From positions 1 through 64,000 of the forward strand of contig NZ_JAGTPK010000027.1 in the NCBI RefSeq assembly GCF_021147775.1: a stretch of 64,000 nucleotides of DNA. The letters run 5' to 3'. The notes below the pieces were generated by a model that was given only the letters and a program-made list of their open reading frames with translations, did no database searches and had not been told where the DNA came from. Below are positions 17,697 through 26,685 of the stretch, piece by piece (the first letter of the stretch is position 1; each line of letters opens with the position of its first letter). The DNA is from Pseudomonas californiensis. GTDB taxonomy: Bacteria; Pseudomonadota; Gammaproteobacteria; Pseudomonadales; Pseudomonadaceae. The position numbers and the translations under genes are program-made.

Positions 17697-18560
17697 TTAC
17701 GCCTGGAGTCTCAGCGCACTGATGATGAAAGCATGAAGGCTGTTGACCGCCCTGGACCCGCGAGAAGCTCGGCTGCGCAGAATCGACACTTCCATGGGTT
17801 CAATGTGTCCCAGGCCATGTTCGCCACTGAGTACCTGAAGCGATGCCGGTACACAGCACTGCGTGATTACGGCAACAGCCAGGCCGCCCTCGACGGCGGC
17901 CACTTGGCCCGCGAGACTCGAACTGTTGTAGACCACCTTGAACTGGCGCCCCTGTCGGGTCAGCGAGTTCACCGCGTTACGCCGTGCCAGGCTTTCACTT
18001 TCGTAAACAGCAATGGGCAGCGGATCTCGTCGCCACAGCTCAAACTGCGGTGAACCGACCCAGACCATCGGTTCCTTGAAAAGAAAGGTGCCGCCTTGCG
18101 GTGAATCTCTGGAAACCAGCGCAAGATCAAGATCGCCGCTTCGCAAACGCGGAATAAGCGTGGTCGACTGCTCACAGGTCAGTTCTATCTCCACACCTGC
18201 GTAACGCGGTGCAAAACGTTTCAGGACAGGCGTGAGGTAACTGGCCGCGTAGTCCTCTGCAACCCCAAGACGGATACGTCCGGTCAGTTCTTCGCCGTGA
18301 AAAGCCGCCTGTGTTTCGGCATGCAGGGCGACCATGCGACGGGCATAGCTCAACAACGTCTGGCCGTCAGCGGTCAGCTGCAAATGCCTGGGGCCCCGAT
18401 TCATCAACTGGCGCCCCAGTGCGGCCTCCAGTTTCTTCATCTGCATGCTGACGGCGGACTGCGAGCGATTGACCTCGTGCGCAGCACCGGACAGCGAACC
18501 TGCATCCACCACCGCCACGAAACTCTTGAGCCAATCGATCTGTAAATCGCTCGCAGGCAT
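17697..18560 (-). CDS. LysR-family regulator
   Basis: A 287-residue LysR-type protein from ATG 18560 with GAGG eight bases upstream (GTG 18569 is an alternative). The winged helix is DWLKSFVAVVDAGSLSGAAHEVNRSQSAVSMQMKKLEAALG, followed by the usual effector-binding domain. It is divergent from a LysE-type exporter gene. The pairing mirrors the LysR-controlled amino-acid exporters ArgP/ArgO and LysG/LysE. The intergenic region contains ATTCGAAT, a possible half of its operator. Confidence 0.88.
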   Translation of the reverse strand: MPASDLQIDWLKSFVAVVDAGSLSGAAHEVNRSQSAVSMQMKKLEAALGRQLMNRGPRHLQLTADGQTLLSYARRMVALHAETQAAFHGEELTGRIRLGVAEDYAASYLTPVLKRFAPRYAGVEIELTCEQSTTLIPRLRSGDLDLALVSRDSPQGGTFLFKEPMVWVGSPQFELWRRDPLPIAVYESESLARRNAVNSLTRQGRQFKVVYNSSSLAGQVAAVEGGLAVAVITQCCVPASLQVLSGEHGLGHIEPMEVSILRSRASRGSRAVNSLHAFIISALRLQA

Positions 18561-18672
18561 CGCGGTCACCTCTATTCGTTATTCGAATGTCAACGAGGTG
18601 AATAATGCGCTTTTCATGACCATAGTTCACCCCCAGGATACTGGCTTGAATCCGTTCATACTGGATCTGATC

Positions 18673-19281
18673 ATGCCATTCGAGACCTGGTTGCTTTACC
18701 TTTTCACATGCTGCGGCATCGCGGTAGTGCCAGGGCCCAATGCATTGTTGGTGCTGACCCACGGCGCCATTCATGGGAGCCGCAAGACGCTGTTCACGAT
18801 CAGCGGCGGCGTGCTTGGTTTCGCCGTCGTGCTGACGCTGTGCGCGCTGGGCCTGGGCGCACTGATTCAGGCCTCGGCCTCTTGGTTCACAGCGTTGAAG
18901 GTTGCCGGTGGGCTCTACCTGATCTGGCTGGGCTTCGGGCTGTGGCGGTCTGCACCGGTCAGTCTTGATGCTACCGACACAACGCGCTTGCGAGCCTGGT
19001 CGATGTTCCGACAAGGCCTGATATCGGCCCTTTCAAACCCCAAGGCACTGCTGCTGTTTACCGCGTTTATCCCGCCCTTCCTTGACCCTCAGCAGAGCCT
19101 CATCGCGCAGACCATTGCCATCGCGCTGACCTACGCCGTCGTGGAGTTCATCGTTGAATACACCGTGGCCAGCGCAGCACACCAGGTAAGGCCCTGGCTG
19201 GCTCGAACCGGGCGCCGGTTCAATAAAGTCTGCGGCGGTTTTTTCATTATCTTCGGGCTGGCTTTACCGGCCCATGCCTGA
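18673..19281 (+). CDS. LysE-family amino-acid exporter
   Basis: A 202-residue inner-membrane protein with about six hydrophobic segments. It starts MPFETWLLYLFTC and has the family motif VVPGPNALLVLTHGAIHG in helix 1. The LysE/RhtB family exports amino acids or related metabolites. ATG 18673 gives the normal family N-terminus; the longer frame back to 18445 overlaps the LysR gene. It is divergently transcribed from the LysR gene. Confidence 0.85.
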   Translation: MPFETWLLYLFTCCGIAVVPGPNALLVLTHGAIHGSRKTLFTISGGVLGFAVVLTLCALGLGALIQASASWFTALKVAGGLYLIWLGFGLWRSAPVSLDATDTTRLRAWSMFRQGLISALSNPKALLLFTAFIPPFLDPQQSLIAQTIAIALTYAVVEFIVEYTVASAAHQVRPWLARTGRRFNKVCGGFFIIFGLALPAHA

Positions 19282-19774
19282 GGGCGCCCCGCCCCTGCCA
19301 GCCTGACAGGCCCGCTTTGGAGATTGAACGGCGGGCATGCGCTCAACCATTAACAACGCGATGACCGTTGCCTTGAGCAACCTGACCTTTCCACGGCTGT
19401 ACTGGCCTGCGTACTTTTCTGCGTTGCGATAAAGGCAACAGAGTTACGAATCTGGAAATATTGTTGAAGTCTCTGCCGCGTGCCCATACTCGACCCATCA
19501 GCAACAGGCGATACATACCGGCAACTTTTTTGATGCAGCGGCGCTAATAAATGAGCGCTCACTGATTGAAGTCTGGTATTCGAGCCAACATAAAAACAAG
19601 AAGACGACCATGCCAAATAATAAAAAACAGTACAGCTCCCGCTGGGTTCCCTGACAGCCCGTTCCTGTTTCTGCCCTCCCGTTTTTGATGTTGAACACGA
19701 CGCCAGTAAATCCGGCAAAAGCCCGGCTGCGCGTTGATTTGTCTCCAACTCGCCACCCACAAGAGAGCAACGTA
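19282..19774. other. intergenic region upstream of the binding-protein gene
   Basis: 493 bases with no supported gene on either strand. The minus-strand frames here have no family resemblance. The region probably carries the promoter of the downstream binding-protein gene, but I could not point to a clear motif. Confidence 0.4.
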
Positions 19775-20815
19775 ATGAAACGAGAAAGAAAGCTGTTGAA
19801 ACTGGCTTCAACCGTAGCGTGCCTGACCCTCGGGGCTGCGTTCACACTCAGTGCCCACGCAGGCGCTACGCTTGATAACGTCAAAAAGAAAGGGTTCGTG
19901 CAATGCGGCATCAGCGACGGCCTTCCTGGTTTTTCGTACGCCGATGCCAAGGGGGAATTCCGTGGCTTTGATGTCGACGTTTGTCGTGCCGTGGCCGCTG
20001 CAGTGTTCGGTGACGCACAGAAGGTCAAGTACACGCAGCTGACGGCCAAGGAGCGTTTTACCGCTCTCCAGTCAGGTGAAGTCGACATGTTGTCGCGAAG
20101 CACGACGTGGACTTCGTCTCGAGACGGCGCCATGGGCATTCAATTCACGAATGTCGCTTACTACGATGGACAGGGTTTCCTGGTCAACAAAAAGCTAGGC
20201 GTGAAAAGTGCGAAAGAATTGGACGGCGCCACTTTTTGTATCCAGGCGGGCACGGTAACCGAACTCAATCTTTCGGATTACGCCCGCAGCAACAACATCA
20301 AATACACCCCTATTACGTTTGATACCTCTGATGAGAGTTTCAAGGCGCTTGAGTCGGGACGCTGTGATGTGCTGACCACCGATCAATCGCAGCTTTACGG
20401 CCAGCGCCTGAAACTTGCAACGCCTGATGACTTCGTTGTACTCCCTGACGTTATTTCGAAAGAACCCTTGAGCCCTGCTGTACGCAGAGGCGACGAGGAT
20501 TGGTTCACAGTGGTGCGCTGGTCACTCTCCGCAATGCTCAATGCCGAAGAGCTTGGCATTACCTCCAGAAATGTCGCCGAACTGATCAAGTCATCAAAAA
20601 ATCCCGACATCGCCCGGCTACTCGGAACGGAAGGGGCGCTCGGCAAAGACTTGAATCTCCCTGATGACTGGGCGTCCAGGATCATTGCCCAGGTTGGTAA
20701 CTACGGCGAGTCCTTTGACCGCAACCTGGGCGCGGGCAGCGACATGAAGATAAAACGTGGCCTGAACGCGTTGTGGAATCAGGGCGGTCTTCAATACGGT
20801 CCACCCGTACGCTGA
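19775..20815 (+). CDS. amino-acid ABC transporter substrate-binding protein (AapJ-like)
   Basis: A 346-residue periplasmic protein from ATG 19775. A signal peptide (LKLASTVACLTLGAAFTLSAHA) precedes a mature domain starting GATLDNVKKKGFVQCGISDGLPGFSY. Conserved parts such as GEFRGFDVDVCRAVAAAVFG, TALQSGEVDMLSR and FTNVAYYDGQGFLV place it with general L-amino-acid binding proteins (AapJ/BztA). No permease or ATPase gene follows; a terminator does (20824-20855), so this is an orphan binding protein that must use a transporter encoded elsewhere. Confidence 0.88.
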   Translation: MKRERKLLKLASTVACLTLGAAFTLSAHAGATLDNVKKKGFVQCGISDGLPGFSYADAKGEFRGFDVDVCRAVAAAVFGDAQKVKYTQLTAKERFTALQSGEVDMLSRSTTWTSSRDGAMGIQFTNVAYYDGQGFLVNKKLGVKSAKELDGATFCIQAGTVTELNLSDYARSNNIKYTPITFDTSDESFKALESGRCDVLTTDQSQLYGQRLKLATPDDFVVLPDVISKEPLSPAVRRGDEDWFTVVRWSLSAMLNAEELGITSRNVAELIKSSKNPDIARLLGTEGALGKDLNLPDDWASRIIAQVGNYGESFDRNLGAGSDMKIKRGLNALWNQGGLQYGPPVR

Positions 20816-20823
20816 ACCTGACT

Positions 20824-20855
20824 TGCCCAGCAGCCATCTGCCGGGCATTGTTTTT
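20824..20855 (+). terminator. rho-independent terminator after the binding-protein gene
   Basis: TGCCCAGCA and TGCCGGGCA form a nine-base stem with one mismatch and a six-base loop, followed by TTGTTTTT. It lies nine bases after the stop codon at 20815. Confidence 0.7.
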
Positions 20856-20888
20856 CGGCTGTTTGCGCAAGGCGCTTCATACAAACCC

Positions 20889-21344
20889 TCACGCAAACGC
20901 CGACGTAATAAATGCCTCCAGTGCCTGTTCTTCAAGGATTTCGATGGAAAAGTGCCCGAAACGCTTGGGCAACCAGATAATGCGTGCACCGGACGGCGAT
21001 TGCAGGTTCTCGCGGGCCAGCGGCTGGCCGTTTTCATCTTCCGGCTGAACGCCTGATGCGATCAGTTCGTCATACGCCGTCTCGATGTCAGGCGTCGAGT
21101 AGCAGTGACGGTAAATCATCCCCTCGCCCGAGGTGTCCAGCAACTCTCTGAGGTTGCCGGCAAAAGGCTGGACCAGCATGAAGCGCTCCTGCCCCATCAG
21201 CACAACTGCATATTGCACATGCAAACCGCCGCGTTCCCAGACCAGTGTTCGGGAGATTTTTGCGTTCAATGTCTGCGCATAATACGCACAGGCTTCTTCG
21301 AGATTCTTGACCAGTATGTCGACGTGACTGAACTTCAATTCCAT
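20889..21344 (-). CDS. VOC-superfamily (glyoxalase-fold) protein
   Basis: A 151-residue protein from ATG 21344 (GGGAG upstream). The layout is two beta-alpha-beta-beta-beta units: MELKFSHVDILVKNLEEACAYY starts the first, with a conserved metal-type His, and YRHCYSTPDIETAYDELIASGV the second. It ends with IIWLPKRFGHFSIEILEE. VOC proteins include glyoxalases, dioxygenases and antibiotic-binding proteins; the substrate cannot be assigned. Confidence 0.8.
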   Translation of the reverse strand: MELKFSHVDILVKNLEEACAYYAQTLNAKISRTLVWERGGLHVQYAVVLMGQERFMLVQPFAGNLRELLDTSGEGMIYRHCYSTPDIETAYDELIASGVQPEDENGQPLARENLQSPSGARIIWLPKRFGHFSIEILEEQALEAFITSAFA

Positions 21345-21483
21345 GGCGCGCACTCCCTTGAGCTTGCATGCATCGTACCTGCCGCGCGCTCGAAACTCGA
21401 TGTTTCAGGGATGTTTTTCGAGGGTACTCACAGCGCGAAAATCATCTTAGACTCACCCGACAGCTCACCACGGAGGATGCGAT

Positions 21484-22281
21484 GTGCTGATCGCTCATCT
21501 ATCAGACCTGCACATCAGACCCAACGGCGTTCTGTATCAGGGGCTGGTCGATTCAAACGCCATGTGCCGCCAGGCCATCGCGCACCTGAACGCCATTCGT
21601 CCACGCCCTGATGTGGTGGTCATCACGGGGGACGTGGTGGATGAGGGGCTGCCTGCAGAATACGAGATGGCCAGTGCTCTGCTGGCGGATATCGAACAGC
21701 CGCTGTTGATGATCCCCGGCAACCATGATGACCGGACGCGGTTCAGGGCTGCGTTTGCTCAGGCTGGTCAGGAACACGGCGACGGACCGTTGCATTTCAT
21801 TGCGTCGGGGCTTGGCCCGGTGCGGATCATCGGCCTGGACATCACTGTGCCTGGCGAGCACCACGGCGACATGACCGAAGCAGCGCAGACCTGGCTTGAC
21901 GCAGCGCTGGCGCAAGAGCCCATGCGCCCTACGCTGATCATGCTGCACCAGCCGCCATTCCTGAGCGGGATTCCCTACATCGATCTGTATGCCTGCCACC
22001 ATGCCGATCGGCTCGTTCAAGTGGTGGAACGATACCCGGCTATCGAACGGATCGTGTGTGGCCACATTCATCGTTCCATGCAATTGCGCTTTGGTGGCTC
22101 CTTGCTGTGTACCGCCCCGAGCACCACCACCGCCATCGCGCTGGCGCTGGATGAAGAGGCAACAGAGGCGTCGTATATCGAGCCACCCGCCTTGCTGCTC
22201 CATCACTGGAAGCCTGACACCGGCCTGATTACCCACTGGGTGCCCATTGGAGATTTTCCGGGGCCGATGCCTTTTGCCTGA
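21484..22281 (+). CDS. CpdA-like cyclic nucleotide phosphodiesterase
   Basis: A 265-residue calcineurin-like metallophosphoesterase starting at GTG 21484 with GGAGG upstream. Metal-binding motifs are in order: DLHIRP (D-x-H), GDVVDEG (GD), GNHDDR (GNHD), MLHQPPF and GHIHRSMQ (GHxH). This is the class III phosphodiesterase pattern of E. coli CpdA (cAMP), although related enzymes act on glycerophosphodiesters. It is convergent with the kai operon. Confidence 0.85.
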   Translation: MLIAHLSDLHIRPNGVLYQGLVDSNAMCRQAIAHLNAIRPRPDVVVITGDVVDEGLPAEYEMASALLADIEQPLLMIPGNHDDRTRFRAAFAQAGQEHGDGPLHFIASGLGPVRIIGLDITVPGEHHGDMTEAAQTWLDAALAQEPMRPTLIMLHQPPFLSGIPYIDLYACHHADRLVQVVERYPAIERIVCGHIHRSMQLRFGGSLLCTAPSTTTAIALALDEEATEASYIEPPALLLHHWKPDTGLITHWVPIGDFPGPMPFA

Positions 22282-22320
22282 TGGAATACACGGGCTGAAC
22301 ATGCAGAAGCAAAAGCGTTT

Positions 22321-23973
22321 TCAGATGCCTGCAGCAGCGCCTGAGTGCCGACGCATAGCCTCGATGGCAGCATTCAGATCGGCAATGGTGAAGGGCTTTT
22401 GTAACAATGCCGTCTGAGCGTTCATCACTGCGCGCAGTTGGTCGGTGTTTGAGTAGCCGCTGACGAACACGATGGGCATCCGCCCGTTCACACGGTGTAT
22501 CTCTCGGGCCACCTCGGCCCCGTTCATGACCGGCATGGCGTAGTCCAGGAGCACCATGTCAAACCGTTGCTGCCCAATGGCATCTATGCCTTCCGGACCA
22601 TTCTGGGCTTCGACCGCTGCATGCCCCAGCGCCTCAAGCATGTCCACCAGTGTACGGCGTACTTCGACATCATCGTCAATCACCAGCACCTGCAGACCAG
22701 TCGCAAAGCCTTCACCTGTCACTTCCACGCTGTCCTCGCGTGAAACAGAGCCATGGACACAGGGGAACGTGAGGAAGATCGATGTGCCTTGCCCTAAAGC
22801 CGAGAGCAATCTCACCGCACCGTTTGACTGCTGAATGATGCTCTCGACCTGCGACAACCCCAACCCCGTTCCCTGCCCCACATCCTTGGTGGTAAAGAAG
22901 GGGTTGAACGCGTGCTGGCGAGTCTCCTCACTCATGCCTGCACCATTGTCAGATACCCGAACCTCCAGGAATCCGACTGGTGAACTGAGGTATTCGTGAC
23001 GCTCGACAAACGAAGTTGCCAGCGTCAATCGCCCGGCTCCGCTCATCGCGTCCCGGCCGTTGATGGCAAGGTTCAGAATAGCCAGCTCAAGCTGGACGGG
23101 ATCGGTCATGACTTTGCGGTCGTCCGGATCCAGTTGCACATCAAGCTGAACGTCCGCGCCCAGCGTAGCGTTGAGAAGGTCGGACATTCCGGTAATGACC
23201 TGGTTGACCGAACAGACCCGCAGCTCAAGTTTTTGCGAACGTGAAAACGCCAGCAACTGTGAAGTCAGTTTCGCCCCACGGTCGGCAACTCGCAGTCCGC
23301 TCTCGGCCCATCGGCCGATTTTCTCGGACGTGGGGCGGCGTATGATCAGGTCAAAACTGCCCTGAATCGCTTGTAGCAGGTTGTTGAAATCGTGCGCCAG
23401 ACCGCCAGTCAACTGGCCCAGTGCTTCCATTTTTTCCGCCTGATGCAACCGTGACTCCAGTGACTTCTGCTGGGTCAGATCGGTGATCACACCGCAGTAG
23501 ATCGGCTCTCCCGAGAAGTCTGCGGGCAGTTTGCTGAAAGACAGATAGCCCGGCAGCACTCGGTCGTTGGCAGAACGCAGCGTCGCCTCGATTCTCAGTG
23601 CCTCGGTCGAGTCACTGGCGAGGTAGGTTTCGAAGGTGTGCGCATCGGCGGGCATGATGTAGCGCTGGAACTGTTCGCCGAAGATCTGCTCCAGTGGATA
23701 GCCCACGATCTCGCCGAACCGCTGGTTCGCGTAGAGAACAATACCGTTTGCCGTGATGGTGACAGCGCCCTCTTGCATCTGCTCGACCAGCAGACGGTAG
23801 GGTTTGTCTGCATTGTCGAGCGTGTAGACGCTCTCGCCCTGCTCGTTCTGTATGAGCAGTGCATCGACGCTGCCGGTTCTGATGGCCTGTATGACGTCGT
23901 CTGCTTCCTGCAATTGACGCGACAGGTAATCGATAAACTGGGCGTCCGTCAGGCCAGGGGGGCGCGTATTCAA
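22321..23973 (-). CDS. hybrid histidine kinase/response regulator of the kai operon
   Basis: 550 residues. A short N-terminal region (IQAIRTGSVDALLI) precedes a PAS domain (about 60-170). The kinase core has phospho-acceptor His194 in GGLAHDFNNLL, an N box near 300 (NLAINGRDAM), G1 box DNGAG near 342 and G2 box GTGLGL near 368. A C-terminal receiver domain (about 428-545) carries Asp477 in MVLLDYAMP and the conserved Lys in LLQKPF. There are no transmembrane helices, so it is a cytoplasmic sensor. Its start overlaps the kaiB-2 stop by four bases, so it is translationally coupled and probably works with the KaiB/KaiC proteins. Confidence 0.92.
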   Translation of the reverse strand: MNTRPPGLTDAQFIDYLSRQLQEADDVIQAIRTGSVDALLIQNEQGESVYTLDNADKPYRLLVEQMQEGAVTITANGIVLYANQRFGEIVGYPLEQIFGEQFQRYIMPADAHTFETYLASDSTEALRIEATLRSANDRVLPGYLSFSKLPADFSGEPIYCGVITDLTQQKSLESRLHQAEKMEALGQLTGGLAHDFNNLLQAIQGSFDLIIRRPTSEKIGRWAESGLRVADRGAKLTSQLLAFSRSQKLELRVCSVNQVITGMSDLLNATLGADVQLDVQLDPDDRKVMTDPVQLELAILNLAINGRDAMSGAGRLTLATSFVERHEYLSSPVGFLEVRVSDNGAGMSEETRQHAFNPFFTTKDVGQGTGLGLSQVESIIQQSNGAVRLLSALGQGTSIFLTFPCVHGSVSREDSVEVTGEGFATGLQVLVIDDDVEVRRTLVDMLEALGHAAVEAQNGPEGIDAIGQQRFDMVLLDYAMPVMNGAEVAREIHRVNGRMPIVFVSGYSNTDQLRAVMNAQTALLQKPFTIADLNAAIEAMRRHSGAAAGI

Positions 23974-24311
23974 GACTGGGCCTCGGCGGCTGGATCAATG
24001 CCCAGAAACAGTTTCAGCTTGCTCAGGTCCGACAGGTCACCAATCAGCCTTCTGGTGAAGTCTGGCGCCACTTTCACGAGGGTCGGTACAGCCACGATAC
24101 GGTCATCGCGCGCCTCGCGGGGGTTCTGGTAGATATCAATGATCTCCAGCAGATAAGCGCCTGGCAGATACGCTTCGCACACCGCTTTCAACTGCTGAAC
24201 GGCGAGCGAAGAACGGGCTGTGTTGCCCGATATATAAAGTTTGAGGTGCGTCTGACTCACGTCGTCTGTCACCACTGGTTGCGCGGCGCTGGCCGCAACG
24301 ACCTCTGTCAC
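23970..24311 (-). CDS. kaiB: KaiB-family protein, second copy (KaiB-2)
   Basis: 113 residues with the thioredoxin-like KaiB fold: HLKLYISGNTARSSLAVQQLKAVCEAYLPG, EIIDIYQNPREARDDRIVAVPTLV, then RRLIGDLSDLSKLKLFLGI. In cyanobacteria KaiB binds phosphorylated KaiC after changing fold. Compared with the first copy it has an Ala-rich N-terminal extension and a changed strand (VAPDFTRRLIGD). It overlaps kaiB-1 by four bases upstream and the kinase gene by four bases downstream. Confidence 0.92.
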   Translation of the reverse strand: MTEVVAASAAQPVVTDDVSQTHLKLYISGNTARSSLAVQQLKAVCEAYLPGAYLLEIIDIYQNPREARDDRIVAVPTLVKVAPDFTRRLIGDLSDLSKLKLFLGIDPAAEAQS

Positions 24312-24640
24312 GCGACTGTCGCTCGCGGAAGAATGTCGAGACCTACCAGCACCTTCTCGGTGTTGGAAAGATCGCCAATGATCTTCACCAATGGCGTGGG
24401 CAGATGCCTGACCAGTGTTGGCAGCGCAAGAATCTGATCCCCCGCTGCCAATTGCGGATGCTCACGCAGGTCGATCACTTCAATGCTGTAGATACCTGCG
24501 AGATAGGTCTCGCAAATCTTTTTCAGGTTGTTCAGGGCAAGCATCGATTTGGGGGTATGACCGGCCACGTACAGGCGCAGCGAATAGTGTTCGGAGTCAC
24601 CCACTTGGGTCGGGTCTACTGCTTGAGGAGTATCACTCAT
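24308..24640 (-). CDS. kaiB: KaiB-family protein, first copy (KaiB-1)
   Basis: 110 residues. The KaiB signature is clear: SLRLYVAGHTPKSMLALNNLKKICE, YSIEVIDLREHPQLAAGDQILALPTLVRHLP and VKIIGDLSNTEKVLVGLDI. It is closer to the canonical KaiB pattern than the second copy. The 4-base overlap with kaiC upstream and kaiB-2 downstream points to one transcript and coupled translation. It probably docks on the KaiC made from the same mRNA; rhythmic function should not be assumed because there is no kaiA. Confidence 0.93.
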   Translation of the reverse strand: MSDTPQAVDPTQVGDSEHYSLRLYVAGHTPKSMLALNNLKKICETYLAGIYSIEVIDLREHPQLAAGDQILALPTLVRHLPTPLVKIIGDLSNTEKVLVGLDILPRATVA

Positions 24641-26316
24641 TCTGTCAGGCCCCTTGCACTTGCCAGCTCTTGTCGAGTAATGCTGACAGCCACATCCTGT
24701 TCTGCTTCATCGTAGGTCAGGAATTGCTCATCCAGCTGAAGACCGTCGAGCTCGGCACGCATTGACGCGATCTGTCGCTCGACTTCCAGCCTGCGTTTTT
24801 CCAGCTCCCGCTTCCTGCGCTCGACCAATTCCTTGCGAGTCTGCTCGCTGCGTCGCTCGCGGGCCTCCTGCATCAAACGCGAGGTGCCTGTCAGCACGCC
24901 ATTCGGGCCAATGTAAGGCTGGATCAGCGTGATGCCCTGTTCACTCATGTGGTATTCGCGCACCTGGTTTGAATGCCCCATGCCACGCGATTTCAATACG
25001 AACAACAACCGATTGTGCTCACCATCCGCTTCGACGTTGGTCAGCGAAACCCAAGCGTCCATCAACGAGGAAATCTCGCGCTCAAGGCCCAACGAACGAT
25101 CCGCAACATCTTCCAGGCTGCAAAATATCGCCGTAACGCCTCGGGACTTCAACAGGTCGATCAAGCGCAGAAGAATCGCGTGCACTTCAGAATCCGGGCC
25201 GCGAAACGCAGAGATCGGGTCTATGACCACAGCATCTGGCTGGAACAGCTCGATTTCGCGATGCATTCTCGCCAGGTGCACCTCCAGGCCATACAGGCTT
25301 GGCCGTGCCGACTCAACCTTCAGCAGGCCGGAGTCGCGGTACTTGCTGAGGTTGATGCCCACCGACTCCATGTTGCGCATCAACTGGTTTTCGGCCTCTT
25401 CAAACGAGAAAAACAGGCAGCGTTCGCCGCGTGAGCAGCATGCGTCAACGAAGCTCGCAGCAAAGGTCGTCTTGCCCGTACCCGCCAAGCCGGAAACCAG
25501 CACGCTCGAACCCTGGTAGTAGCCACCTTTGGAAAGCATGGCGTCAAGCCCGCGGATGCCAGTGGGCACGATTCGCATGGACGCCTGATGATTGAGGCCA
25601 GCCGCCGTAATAGGCAGAACACTGATGCCATGTTCGTCAATGAAAAACGGGTATTCGTTGGTGCCGTGAGACGAGCCCCGGTACTTGACCACTCGCAAAC
25701 GGCGCGTGGTGATCTGTTCCACCACTCGGTTGTCGAGCAGAATCACGCAATCAGAGACGTACTCTTCGATGCCGTAGCGCGTCAGGCTTCCATCACCACG
25801 CTCGCCGGTGATGATAGTTGTCACGCCACGATCCTTCAGCCAGTAGAACAGGCGTCGCAGCTCTGAACGCAGGATGGCGGTGTCTTTGAAACTGGAGAAC
25901 AACGCTTCAATGGTGTCGAGCACCACGCGCTTAGCACCGACCGTATCGATGGCGTATCCGAGTCTCACGAACAACCCTTCCAGGTCGTAGTCACCGGCCT
26001 CTTCGATCTCGCTTCGATCCACATGCACGTGATCGATCACAATCTTCTGCTCGTCGACCAGCCGTTGCAGGTCAAAACCCAGCGAACCAACGTTCTGCAC
26101 CAAGTCCCCGGCACGCTCTTCAAAGCTCATGAACACGCCGGTTTCGCCATATTCCATTACACCCTTCACCAGAAACGTCATGCCAAACAGCGTCTTGCCG
26201 CAACCGGCAGACCCGCATACCAGAGACGGCCGTCCCTCAGGTAATCCCCCCAGAAGGATGTCATCCAGGCCATTTATGCCCGTTGGCGCTTTCTGCAGCT
26301 GAATTGCATGGGACAT
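24637..26316 (-). CDS. kaiC: KaiC-family double-RecA ATPase
   Basis: 559 residues from ATG 26316 (TTG 26340 is possible; neither has a strong ribosome site). CI: Walker A GSAGCGKT at 35-42 and the Glu66-Glu67 pair. CII: Walker A GLAGTGKT at 276-283 and Glu306-Glu307. The cyanobacterial autophosphorylation dyad Ser431-Thr432 (motif IST) is represented by ISS, Ser416-Ser417, in CII. A C-terminal tail (about 480-545) is a highly charged coiled coil (RKRELEKRRLEVERQI) not present in cyanobacterial KaiC. It is the first gene of the operon kaiC-kaiB-kaiB-kinase. It is likely a hexameric ATPase/autokinase used in stress or light/redox signalling. Confidence 0.94.
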   Translation of the reverse strand: MSHAIQLQKAPTGINGLDDILLGGLPEGRPSLVCGSAGCGKTLFGMTFLVKGVMEYGETGVFMSFEERAGDLVQNVGSLGFDLQRLVDEQKIVIDHVHVDRSEIEEAGDYDLEGLFVRLGYAIDTVGAKRVVLDTIEALFSSFKDTAILRSELRRLFYWLKDRGVTTIITGERGDGSLTRYGIEEYVSDCVILLDNRVVEQITTRRLRVVKYRGSSHGTNEYPFFIDEHGISVLPITAAGLNHQASMRIVPTGIRGLDAMLSKGGYYQGSSVLVSGLAGTGKTTFAASFVDACCSRGERCLFFSFEEAENQLMRNMESVGINLSKYRDSGLLKVESARPSLYGLEVHLARMHREIELFQPDAVVIDPISAFRGPDSEVHAILLRLIDLLKSRGVTAIFCSLEDVADRSLGLEREISSLMDAWVSLTNVEADGEHNRLLFVLKSRGMGHSNQVREYHMSEQGITLIQPYIGPNGVLTGTSRLMQEARERRSEQTRKELVERRKRELEKRRLEVERQIASMRAELDGLQLDEQFLTYDEAEQDVAVSITRQELASARGLTE

Positions 26317-26685
26317 CGGCGAAGTCGGTTCTGTGGTCAAGAGCTACTACTCGTATTAACAGGTTCTGGAGAAACGGCTGATGCGCCGAAGAGTTCGCCA
26401 CTCGAATGCTGGCAACGTTCAGTTTGTTCAGGTCGGTCAGACTGCCTGTGTTGCAGACTGATCATGTCAGTTATGCCCCACGCCAAGGCGCCCAGCGCGG
26501 TTGGAGTATGCACTGGAGCGTAACACACCGGCTGCATCGTCGATTTTATTAATGGTGGCACAATTTCCGGGAAGTGAGGCGTCAGTCTGACCGGTCTCTG
26601 CGATGCTGAAAGGCTTGACGCTGTAACTGTTTAAACGAGTAATCTCGTACGCCGGAAATCCCCGTCTTCTGGCGCACATCTGCAC
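26317..26685. other. divergent intergenic region of the kai operon
   Basis: 369 bases between kaiC (minus) and the membrane protein gene (plus). It must contain the promoters for both. I see no supported gene and no clear inverted repeat or sigma-54 motif. Confidence 0.4.

Noticed and set aside
22321..23973. The kinase gene as a possible kaiA analogue
   Set aside because: It has a complete PAS/HisKA/HATPase/receiver layout and no KaiA-like domain; any functional analogy would be speculation.
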